Source: CAVPEW01 sp050247895 (GTDB lineage: Bacteria; Actinomycetota; Acidimicrobiia; Acidimicrobiales; VFJN01). Taken from it: DNA of 12,792 nt. Both the position numbers and the translations under genes were made by a program. Location of the stretch: the NCBI GenBank assembly GCA_050247895.1, contig JBFWTJ010000093.1, forward strand, positions 1-12,792. The letters run 5' to 3'. Positions 1 through 5,725 of this stretch are shown one piece after another; positions within the stretch are counted from its first letter, which is position 1, and each line of letters opens with the position of its first letter. The notes under the pieces were generated by a model. It was not told where the DNA came from. It ran no database searches and worked only from the letters and a program-made list of their open reading frames with translations.

Positions 1-57
1 GACCCGGGAGAGGGCCGGGAGCGCGACGGCGCGCCCGGCGCCCAGGAGGCCTCGACA

Positions 58-87
58 GCTCGACCGCCACCGGAACGGCGGTCGAGC
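58..87. terminator. Perfect 11-bp GC-rich inverted repeat near the left edge (terminator-like hairpin)
   Basis: Bases 58-68 are exactly complementary to 77-87, with an 8-base loop (ACCGGAAC). The stem would be very stable. There is no T-run after either arm, so it is not a classical intrinsic terminator; U-less hairpins do occur after actinobacterial genes. It ends 15 bases before the GTG at 103. It could close an upstream gene outside the window, or be a chance structure inside the coding sequence if the metallophosphoesterase starts further left. Confidence 0.35.
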
Positions 88-102
88 CGCCGGCGGGCGA
101 TC

Positions 103-1515
103 GTGCGGGCCGTGCTCACCCTGGCCTTCGGGGCCGGCGTGGCGGTCGCCGCGCTCGGGCCGCTCGGCACGGTGGAGGGCGAGGCCGGCCCCGGCCGGGT
201 CGAGATCCAGGCCCGGGCCACCGGGCAGGGCCGCACGGTCGTCGAGCTACCGCCGCTCGGGCGCATCACGGCCCGGACCCACCGGGCGCCGGTCGCGGTC
301 ACCGCCCGGGTCACCTCGGTCGACGTCGAGGGCGTGCAGTCGGTGGCGGTGGGACCCCAGCCGCTCGACCGCCTCCGGAACGACATGGAGGCGGACGTGG
401 GCAACCTGCTCCGCCGCTTCGCCGGGCGCGTCGCCCTGGTGGCGGTCGGCGCCGGCGCGGTCGCCGGGCTGCTCGTGCCGGGTCGCCGCTGGTGGGACGC
501 CCTGGTCGGCGCGGCCGGTGGGATCCTGGCCGTGGGCGGGCTCCTGCTGTCGGTCTGGGGGCCCTACGACCTCACCGCGTTCCGGGAACCCCGCTTCGAG
601 GGCGCGCTCGAACGGGCCCCGGGCATCCTGCGCTCGGTCCAGCAGAACCTGGGCGACCTCGACCAGGCGGTGGCCGACCGCGTCGCGGTCCTGTCGGGCC
701 GCCTGGCCGACCTCTACGCGGCCAGCGCCGACGAGCTGCCCGGGGGCGCGGCGGGCGAGACCGCCATCCTCCACGTGAGCGACATCCACCTCAACCCCCT
801 GGCCGTGGAGCTGGTGGACCGGCTGGCCCGCGACTTCGCGGTCGTCGCGGTCCTCGACACGGGTGACCTCACGACCTTCGGGGTGCCCTTCGAGGGCCGC
901 ATCGGCGACCTGGTGGCCCAGGTCGGCGTGCCCTGGTACTTCGTGCCGGGCAACCACGACTCCACCGCCGTGCGGGCCCAGCTCGCGGCGGTGCCCAACG
1001 TCGTGCTCCTCGACGGCGAGACGGTCGAGATCGGCGGCGTCCGGGTCCTGGGCGTGGCCGACCCGACGTTCACCGCCAGCAACGAGGTCTCCACCGAGGA
1101 GGCCAACGAGCGCAAGGAGGCGTCGGCGCCGATCGTCGCGGCTCTGGTCGCCCGCGACGAGCCCGACGTCCTCGCCGTCCACGACCTGCGCCAGGCCGCG
1201 GCGTCGGTGGGTCGGGTCCCCCTCGTGGTGGCCGGCCACGTCCACGCCCGCAGCGAGGCCGTCGAGTCCGGGACGCGGCTGCTCACCGTCGGGTCGACCG
1301 GCGCGACGGGGCTGGGCACCTACACCGTGGACACCGGTGAGCGCTACGAGGCGGAGATCCTGCGCTTCTTCGGTGGCACCCTGGTCGCGGTCGACTACCT
1401 CACCTTCGAGGGCCTGGGCGGCGCCTTCACCGTCGACCGCCAGCTCTTCGGGCCCCCGGCCGCGGTGCTGAGGTTCGACCCCTCCGCGCCCTGGCGGGTC
1501 TTCGGGTCGGGCTGA
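103..1515 (+). CDS. Membrane-anchored metallophosphoesterase (calcineurin-like), possibly 5'-incomplete
   Basis: This is a two-metal phosphoesterase of the calcineurin-like superfamily; the substrate cannot be told from sequence. All family motifs are present in order (470-residue reading): D227-x-H229, G254-D255, G283-N-H-D286, H360 and G378-H-V-H381. A hydrophobic segment at about residues 2-22 and a pair at about 107-125 and 132-152 anchor it. Between the first and second lies a small beta-rich stretch (about 30-80) of the kind seen in actinobacterial membrane metallophosphoesterases. Three spans with a cytoplasmic N-terminus would put the catalytic domain outside the membrane (inference). 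GTG at 103 is the only start codon in this frame inside the window and has no good Shine-Dalgarno sequence. The frame is open to base 1, giving a Pro/Arg-rich extension ending in RRR just before the first hydrophobic segment, so the true start may lie upstream. It converges on the DUF1015 gene. Confidence 0.85.
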   Translation: MRAVLTLAFGAGVAVAALGPLGTVEGEAGPGRVEIQARATGQGRTVVELPPLGRITARTHRAPVAVTARVTSVDVEGVQSVAVGPQPLDRLRNDMEADVGNLLRRFAGRVALVAVGAGAVAGLLVPGRRWWDALVGAAGGILAVGGLLLSVWGPYDLTAFREPRFEGALERAPGILRSVQQNLGDLDQAVADRVAVLSGRLADLYAASADELPGGAAGETAILHVSDIHLNPLAVELVDRLARDFAVVAVLDTGDLTTFGVPFEGRIGDLVAQVGVPWYFVPGNHDSTAVRAQLAAVPNVVLLDGETVEIGGVRVLGVADPTFTASNEVSTEEANERKEASAPIVAALVARDEPDVLAVHDLRQAAASVGRVPLVVAGHVHARSEAVESGTRLLTVGSTGATGLGTYTVDTGERYEAEILRFFGGTLVAVDYLTFEGLGGAFTVDRQLFGPPAAVLRFDPSAPWRVFGSG

Positions 1516-1520
1516 GGCGC

Positions 1521-1541
1521 CCGGCTCAATCGAGGAGCCGG
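1521..1541. terminator. Small hairpin between convergent genes, possible bidirectional terminator
   Basis: CCGGCTC at 1521-1527 pairs perfectly with GAGCCGG at 1535-1541 around a 7-base loop. It begins 6 bases after the metallophosphoesterase stop (1513-1515) and overlaps the stop of the opposing DUF1015 gene (complement of 1526-1528). Its place between two convergent genes fits a shared terminator. The stem is short and has no T-run. Confidence 0.35.
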
Positions 1542-2716
1542 AACACCAGCCCGGTCTTGGGCTTGGGGTGGAAGAAGGTGGTCTTGGGCGGCATGCGCTC
1601 GCCGCCGTGGGCGGTGGCCTCGATCTGGGCCACCGTGGCCGGGCGCAGCAGCACCCCGGCGTCGGCCGCCCCCGAGGCGACCGCGGCGCGGACGTGGTCC
1701 ACGCCGTGCTGGTAGGTGACCGTGACGCCGTCCAGTGCGGCCAGGGCGACGTCGAGCCGGCTCGAGTCGAGGTCCCGGGTGCCGGCCAGGGCCTCGGGTC
1801 GGGGGCGGACGAGCACCTCGCCGCCGGGTTGCACGACGGCCAGCGCGCCCTGCGCGACCAGCGCCGCGGTGACCTCGCCGCCGGCCGGGGCCGGGCCCAG
1901 CGGCTCGCACCACGGCTCGAGCGCCTCGCCGCGGTCCGACCCGGCGGGCTGGCCGGTGAGCCGCCGGTGGACCGCCCGGACCTCGAGCTCGTCCTCGACG
2001 CGCTCGACGACGTAGGTCATCGCGGCGGTGGCCGGGCCGGGGTCGCCCTCGGCCGCGGTGCGCTCGGCCTTGTAGGCCAGCGAGGTCTCGTAGCGGTGGT
2101 GGCCGTCGGCGATCACCACCGGTGCCCCGGCCACCGCGGCCGAGATCCGGGCCAGCGCCTCGGGGTCCTCGATCCGCCACACGGTGTGGGTCACGCCGCC
2201 GTCGTCGGCGAAGCGGGCCAGGGGCGGCTCGGCCGTGGGCAGGAGCTCGGTCAGGCCCCGAGCCAGGGACAGGCCCCAGATCGACGAGAGGTTGGCCCGG
2301 CAGGAGCGGAGCAGGTCGAGGCGGTCGGTCCGGGCCTTGGGGGTCGTGTGCTCGTGGGGGAGGATGTCGGTGCCCGGCTCGGTCAGCTCCAGCGCACCGA
2401 CCACCCCGGTGGTGTGGCGCTCCCGGCCGGCGTCGTCGACGTAGCTCATGCGGTGGACGGTGAAGGTCGGCTCCTCGTCGCGGACCAGGGTGCCGTCCTC
2501 GAGCCAGGCCGCCAGCAGGTCGTGGGCCACCTGGTAGCGGTCGACCCCGCCCTCCTCGACGGGGAGGTCGATCCGCACCGCGCTGCGGTCGTGGCGGGCG
2601 GCCAGCGCGGCACGCTCGTCGTCGCCGATCACGTCGTAGGGCGGGACCGCGACCCGGGCCAGCTCGACGCGGTCGGCGGCGTAGCGGACGGCGGGGAAGG
2701 GATCGAAGCGAGCCAC
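1526..2716 (-). CDS. DUF1015 family protein
   Basis: The 396-residue product is a full-length DUF1015 protein of unestablished role. Family hallmarks are visible: N-terminal ARFDPFPAVRY (2-12), PPYDVI (25-30), LPHEHT..KA..DRL (119-133), IADGHHRYETSLAY (202-215), and the C-terminal MPPKTTFFHPKPKTGLV (375-391). The DGHHR box resembles the conserved box of ParB/sulfiredoxin-fold enzymes such as free-serine kinase SerK, so a kinase-like role is possible but speculative. I chose GTG at 2716 because the conserved domain starts right there and GGAAGG precedes it by 9 bases. An in-frame ATG at 2761 would add 15 non-conserved residues and begin only 9 bases from the divergent HAD gene. It is divergent from the HAD phosphatase and convergent with the metallophosphoesterase, so it is probably transcribed alone. 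No signal peptide or membrane segment is seen. Confidence 0.9.
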   Translation of the reverse strand: MARFDPFPAVRYAADRVELARVAVPPYDVIGDDERAALAARHDRSAVRIDLPVEEGGVDRYQVAHDLLAAWLEDGTLVRDEEPTFTVHRMSYVDDAGRERHTTGVVGALELTEPGTDILPHEHTTPKARTDRLDLLRSCRANLSSIWGLSLARGLTELLPTAEPPLARFADDGGVTHTVWRIEDPEALARISAAVAGAPVVIADGHHRYETSLAYKAERTAAEGDPGPATAAMTYVVERVEDELEVRAVHRRLTGQPAGSDRGEALEPWCEPLGPAPAGGEVTAALVAQGALAVVQPGGEVLVRPRPEALAGTRDLDSSRLDVALAALDGVTVTYQHGVDHVRAAVASGAADAGVLLRPATVAQIEATAHGGERMPPKTTFFHPKPKTGLVFRLLD

Positions 2717-2720
2717 GGGT

Positions 2721-2740
2721 CCGATCCTTCCAGGAATCGG
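2721..2740. promoter_or_regulatory. Inverted repeat in the divergent DUF1015/HAD intergenic region, covering the DUF1015 ribosome-binding site
   Basis: CCGATCCT (2721-2728) pairs with AGG-ATCGG (2732-2740) with a single bulged A at 2735 and a 3-base loop. It lies in the 54-bp region between two divergent genes. On the minus strand it contains the GGAAGG that serves as Shine-Dalgarno for the GTG at 2716. It could act in RNA by hiding that site, or in DNA as an operator. Neither is demonstrated by sequence alone. Confidence 0.3.
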
Positions 2741-2770
2741 CCGGAGGCTCCCACCTGGCATGCTGCGCCG

Positions 2771-3532
2771 GTGGGTTGGGTCCTCGATCTCGACGGCGTG
2801 GTGTGGCTGGGCGAGGTGCCCCTGGCCGGGGCGGCTGCGGCGGTGGCCGAGCTGCGGGCCCGGGGGGAGCAGGTCCTGTTCGCGACCAACAACTCGTTCC
2901 CGACCCTGGCCGACCAGGAGGCGAAGCTGGCCCGAGCCGGCATCGACGCGGCGGGGTCGGTGGTCACCTCGGCGCTGGCCGCGGCGACGCTGGTCGAGCC
3001 GGGCGAGCGGGTGCTGGTGTGCGGCGGTCCGGGCGTGGTCGAGGCCGTCGGGTCGCGGGGCGCCACGGTGGTGGCCACCGGTCCCGCCGAGGCGGTGGTG
3101 GTCGGGTTCCACACCGACTTCGACTACGACGGGCTGCGCAGGGCGTTCCGGGCCGTGGAGGCCGGTGCCCGCCTCGTCGCCACCAACACCGACGCCACCT
3201 ACCCGACCCCCGAGGGCCCGATCCCCGGCGGCGGCGCCATCGTCGCCGCGGTGGCCTACGCGACCGGTGCCGAACCCGTGGTGGCGGGCAAGCCGTGGTC
3301 CCCGATGGTGGACCTCGTGCGAGCCCGCCTCGGACCCGAGGCCACGATGGTGGGGGATCGGGCCGAGACCGACGGCGCCTTCGCCCGGGCGCTGGGCTAC
3401 CGCTGGGCGCTGGTGCTGTCGGGGGTGACCGGGCCGGGCGACCTGCCCGTCGAGCCGGCCCCGGACGTGGTGGCGGTCGACCTCGCCGCGCTCGTGCGGC
3501 GGGAGGCGCCGGTCGACCTCGGCCCGACCTAG
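2771..3532 (+). CDS. HAD superfamily (class IIA, NagD-like) phosphatase, probable glycerol-3-phosphate-type phosphatase
   Basis: The 253-residue soluble protein carries the four HAD motifs: D6-L-D8-G (nucleophile and acid/base), T39-N-N-S, the lysine of AGKP (K174), and GDRAETD (195-201) for Mg2+ binding. NTDATYPTPEG followed by PGGGAIVAAV (139-161) is typical of class IIA enzymes with a C2 cap between motifs II and III. Length is normal for the family. Position and order before tlyA-nadK-recN match M. tuberculosis Rv1692, a known D,L-glycerol-3-phosphate phosphatase thought to act in polar-head recycling of glycerophospholipids; the same substrate here is inferred from synteny. GTG at 2771 starts exactly where homology begins. 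No Shine-Dalgarno is present, but CATGCT lies 6 bases upstream (2759-2764), the same spacing as the phasin -10 box, so a leaderless mRNA is plausible. A long open frame running upstream is antisense to DUF1015 and not coding. Confidence 0.88.
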   Translation: MGWVLDLDGVVWLGEVPLAGAAAAVAELRARGEQVLFATNNSFPTLADQEAKLARAGIDAAGSVVTSALAAATLVEPGERVLVCGGPGVVEAVGSRGATVVATGPAEAVVVGFHTDFDYDGLRRAFRAVEAGARLVATNTDATYPTPEGPIPGGGAIVAAVAYATGAEPVVAGKPWSPMVDLVRARLGPEATMVGDRAETDGAFARALGYRWALVLSGVTGPGDLPVEPAPDVVAVDLAALVRREAPVDLGPT

Positions 3533-3551
3533 TGCGCACCACAGACATGCA

Positions 3552-3569
3552 CTTGCGTACTTTTGCAAG
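3552..3569. promoter_or_regulatory. Operator-like inverted repeat CTTGC-N8-GCAAG
   Basis: Perfect 5-bp arms at 3552-3556 and 3565-3569 flank an 8-base A/T-rich spacer (GTACTTTT), in the least G+C-rich patch of the window. The right arm overlaps the proposed -35 hexamer of the phasin gene, so a bound dimeric regulator could block transcription. The regulator is unknown. PhaR of PHA-storing proteobacteria also binds TGC...GCA-type sites near phasin genes, but nothing here shows that a PhaR homologue exists. Confidence 0.35.
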
Positions 3570-3592
3570 CAGTGGGGGTGGGCCCGTAGGCT
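3563..3592 (+). promoter_or_regulatory. Probable promoter of the phasin-like gene (leaderless)
   Basis: A -35-like TTGCAA (3563-3568) is followed, 18 bases later, by a -10-like TAGGCT (3587-3592; fits TANNNT). Only 6 bases separate the -10 box from the ATG at 3599, so transcription would begin at or next to the start codon. Leaderless mRNAs of this layout are common in actinobacteria. No Shine-Dalgarno sequence precedes the ATG, which agrees with this reading. Confidence 0.5.
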
Positions 3593-3598
3593 CCGGGC

Positions 3599-3994
3599 AT
3601 GGCCGACAAGGACCTCCTCAGGAAGTACCTCGACGCGGGCATGGCGTTGACCTCGATGACCCAGGCCCGGGCCGAGGCCATCGTCAAGGACCTGGTCCGG
3701 GCGGGCGAGGTCCAGACCGAGCAGGCCCGCGAGGCCGCGGCCGACCTGCTCGAGCGCAGCCGGCAGAACACCGAGAAGCTCACCGCCACCGTGCGCAAGG
3801 AGATCCGCCAGCAGATCTCCAACCTCGGGCTGGCCACCAGGGACGACATCGCCCGGCTGGAGCGCAAGATCGCCAAGCTCGACGCGTCGGGCGCCGCGCC
3901 CCGCAAGGCCGCGGCCCGCAAGGCCGCCCCTCGCAAGGCCGCGGCGGGCAAGGCGGCTCGCAAGGCCGCCCCCGAGGCCACCGACCCGTCCTGA
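3599..3994 (+). CDS. PhaF-like phasin family protein with histone-H1-like C-terminal tail
   Basis: The 131-residue protein has two parts. Residues 1-95 are an amphipathic, probably coiled-coil helical region (for example LLRKYLDAGMALTSMTQARA, then AEAIVKDLVRAGE) of the kind annotated as polyhydroxyalkanoate synthesis regulator phasin. Residues 99-125 are a basic Ala/Lys/Arg/Pro tail with five near-identical [RG]KAA units, like the C-termini of histone H1 and of Pseudomonas PhaF, which ties PHA granules to DNA. No signal peptide is present. A role in granule surface coating, DNA binding, or both is inferred; no PHA synthase gene is in the window, and many actinobacteria carry such genes without proven granules. 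It occupies the slot of the small gene Rv1693 between the HAD phosphatase and tlyA. It has its own promoter-like sequence and is followed directly by a strong hairpin, so it may be expressed alone and abundantly. Confidence 0.78.
   Translation: MADKDLLRKYLDAGMALTSMTQARAEAIVKDLVRAGEVQTEQAREAAADLLERSRQNTEKLTATVRKEIRQQISNLGLATRDDIARLERKIAKLDASGAAPRKAAARKAAPRKAAAGKAARKAAPEATDPS
3902..3969 (+). repeat. In-frame tandem repeat encoding the [RG]KAA tail
   Basis: Copies of CGCAAGGCCGC begin at 3902, 3917 and 3932 (15-base period). A variant, GGCAAGGCGGC, starts at 3947 and an exact copy starts at 3959 (12-base step). All are in frame in the phasin-like gene. The period preserves the reading frame, so copy number could change by slippage or recombination without breaking the gene. 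Confidence 0.7.
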
Positions 3995-3995
3995 C

Positions 3996-4024
3996 CGGCA
4001 CGGCCGGGTAGCCCGGCCGTGCCG
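3996..4024. terminator. Perfect 13-bp GC hairpin after the phasin gene, overlapping the tlyA start codon
   Basis: Bases 3996-4008 are exactly complementary to 4012-4024, with the 3-base loop TAG. The hairpin starts one base after the phasin stop (3992-3994) and its right arm contains the GTG start of tlyA (4019-4021). There is no T-run. It may be a U-less terminator of phasin transcription, an mRNA 3'-end stabiliser, or a structure that limits tlyA initiation. Confidence 0.55.
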
Positions 4025-4822
4025 CGCCGAAGGCTCGACGTCGAGCTCGTCCGCCGCCGGCTGGCGACCAGCCGCGAGGAGGCCCGGTCCCTGGTCGACG
4101 CCGGGCGGGTGCGCGTCGGTGGCGTGCCCACCACCAAGGCGTCGCGCCTGGTCGGGCCGGACGAGGCCGTGGTCGTCGAGGGCCCGGCCCGGCGCTTCGT
4201 GGGCCGGGGCGGCGAGAAGCTCGACGCCGCGCTGGAGGCCTTCGCGGTCGAGGTGGCAGGGCGACGTGCCCTGGACCTGGGCGCGTCCACCGGGGGGTTC
4301 ACCGACTGCCTGCTCCAGCGCCGGGCCGCCGGGGTGGTCGCCCTCGACGTGGGCTACGGCCAGCTCCACCCGCGGCTGCGCGACGACCCGCGGGTCGAGG
4401 TCCGCGAGCGCACCAACGCCCGGCACCTGCGCCCCGGCGACCTCGATCCGCCGGTCGAGGTCCTGGTGGCCGACCTGTCCTTCATCTCGCTGCGCACCGT
4501 GCTGCCCGCCGCCCTCGGCGTCGTCGCACCGGGTGCGGACCTGGTCCTGCTGGTCAAGCCCCAGTTCGAGGCCGGGCGGGCCGAGGTCGGGCGGGGCCGG
4601 GGCATCGTCAGCGACCCGGCCACCTGGCGGCGGGTGCTGGGCGAGGTCGCCTCCGCGCTCGAGGGGCTCGGAGCGACGATCATGGGCGCCATGCCCTCGC
4701 CGCTGACCGGGGCCGACGGCAACGTCGAGTTCCTCGTCCACGCCGTGGCCCCGCCGCCTCCCGCCGTGCCCCCCGCCGTCGACCTGGACGCCGTGGTGGC
4801 GTCGGTCGGGTCGCCACGGTGA
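4019..4822 (+). CDS. tlyA: TlyA family 16S/23S rRNA (cytidine-2'-O)-methyltransferase
   Basis: TlyA uses S-adenosylmethionine to 2'-O-methylate cytidines in 16S (C1409) and 23S (C1920) rRNA; loss of this in mycobacteria gives capreomycin/viomycin resistance. The 267-residue protein has an N-terminal S4 RNA-binding domain (about 1-60, with ELVRRRLATSREEARSLVDA) and an FtsJ-like Rossmann methyltransferase domain with the SAM motif LDLGASTGGFTDCLL (85-99). The catalytic tetrad reported for the M. tuberculosis enzyme (K69, D154, K182, E238) corresponds to K67, D152, K180 and E237; KPQFE at 180-184 is characteristic. A Pro-rich C-terminal tail follows residue 243. GTG at 4019 is chosen because PRRRLDVELVRR aligns with the start of mycobacterial TlyA. 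No Shine-Dalgarno is seen and the start lies inside a strong hairpin. Its stop overlaps the nadK start by 4 bases. The old name hemolysin is misleading. Confidence 0.93.
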   Translation: MPRRRLDVELVRRRLATSREEARSLVDAGRVRVGGVPTTKASRLVGPDEAVVVEGPARRFVGRGGEKLDAALEAFAVEVAGRRALDLGASTGGFTDCLLQRRAAGVVALDVGYGQLHPRLRDDPRVEVRERTNARHLRPGDLDPPVEVLVADLSFISLRTVLPAALGVVAPGADLVLLVKPQFEAGRAEVGRGRGIVSDPATWRRVLGEVASALEGLGATIMGAMPSPLTGADGNVEFLVHAVAPPPPAVPPAVDLDAVVASVGSPR

Positions 4823-5673
4823 GCGCCGTCGGGCTCGTCCTGCACCACGAGCGGGAGCAGGCGGCCGAGCTGGCCCGGGAGCTCACGGCGTGGCTGGCGG
4901 CGCGCGGGCACGAGGTCCGCCTGCCCGTCGGCGACGCCACGGTGTCGGACCTGGGCGAGCACGCCTGGGCCGAGGACCGGCTGGCCGAGGGCCTCGACCT
5001 GGCCGTGAGCCTGGGCGGCGACGGCACGATGCTGCGCACGGTCGACCTGGTCTCGGCCCAGGGCGTGCCGATCCTGGGGGTCAACGTCGGCCAGCTCGGC
5101 TACCTGACCGAAGTCGAGCCCGACGACGTGCTCGGCGCGCTCGACGACGTGCTGGCCGGCCGGCACCGGATCGAGAGCCGCATGCTCATCGAGGCCACCG
5201 TGGAGCGCGCCGACGGCACCCGGGAGACCCACCTGGCCCTCAACGAGGCCGTCCTGGAGAAGACCCCGATGGGCCACACCGTGCGCCTGTCGGTCCAGGT
5301 CGACGGGGAGGTGTTCATCACCTACGCGGCCGACGGCCTGATCGTGGCCACCCCCACGGGCTCGACGGCGTACTCGCTGTCGGCCCGGGGTCCCATCGTG
5401 GCCCCCACCCACCGGGCCATGCTCCTGACCCCCGTCTCGCCCCACATGCTCTTCGACCGGTCCCTGGTCCTCGAGCCCGACGACGAGCTCACCCTGACCG
5501 TCGCGGGGCACCGCCCTGCGACGTTGAGCGTGGATGGTCGTACCCTGGGCGAGCTCGCCGAGGGCGACCGGATGACTTGCACCGCCGCCGCGCTCTCGGT
5601 TCGACTCGTCACCTTCGGGCGGCGCGACTTCCTCCAGATCCTCAAGACAAAGTTCGCACTGTTCGACCGTTGA
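4819..5673 (+). CDS. nadK: NAD kinase
   Basis: NAD kinase phosphorylates NAD+ to NADP+ in the cytoplasm and sets the NADP(H) supply. The 284-residue product has the GGDGT motif (66-70, catalytic D68), the ALNEAV motif (N142-E143) that binds the adenine-ribose part of NAD, and the DGLIVATPTGSTAYSLS block (172-188). SPHML (207-211) and a C-terminal GRRDFLQILKTKF are also family-like. The usual AGGP after the TGSTAYS block reads ARGP here (189-192), a change I think also occurs in related actinobacteria. The GTG start at 4819 overlaps the tlyA stop as GTGA, with no separate ribosome-binding site, which points to translational coupling. The same neighbour order occurs in mycobacteria (Rv1694-Rv1695-Rv1696). 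Confidence 0.95.
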   Translation: MSAVGLVLHHEREQAAELARELTAWLAARGHEVRLPVGDATVSDLGEHAWAEDRLAEGLDLAVSLGGDGTMLRTVDLVSAQGVPILGVNVGQLGYLTEVEPDDVLGALDDVLAGRHRIESRMLIEATVERADGTRETHLALNEAVLEKTPMGHTVRLSVQVDGEVFITYAADGLIVATPTGSTAYSLSARGPIVAPTHRAMLLTPVSPHMLFDRSLVLEPDDELTLTVAGHRPATLSVDGRTLGELAEGDRMTCTAAALSVRLVTFGRRDFLQILKTKFALFDR

Positions 5674-5725
5674 GACCTCCACCCACCACCGAACGCTCCC
5701 GGCCCGCCCGGGGGGACACGCCCTG

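Noticed and set aside
247..1245. A 332-residue minus-strand open frame opposite the metallophosphoesterase
   Set aside because: Composition (His/Arg/Gly/Asp-rich) is typical of antisense shadows, and the plus strand has all metallophosphoesterase motifs.
1568..2770. A plus-strand extension of the HAD phosphatase by about 400 residues
   Set aside because: It is antisense to DUF1015 and has no domain; the HAD nucleophile motif sits at the normal distance from GTG 2771.
2717..4741. A minus-strand open frame that would extend DUF1015 to 1071 residues
   Set aside because: The added part is antisense to the HAD, phasin and tlyA genes, has His/Arg/Gly-rich shadow composition and no family match. 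DUF1015 homology begins exactly at the GTG at 2716.
5652..5664. Possible LexA/SOS box before recN
   Set aside because: Two GTTC words occur 9 bases apart but as a direct repeat inside the nadK end, not as GAAC-N4-GTTC. No proper box is visible in 5674-5725.
5697..5716. GC hairpin between nadK and recN
   Set aside because: Only about 5 bp can pair around a 5-base loop in a C/G run, which is expected by chance at this base composition.
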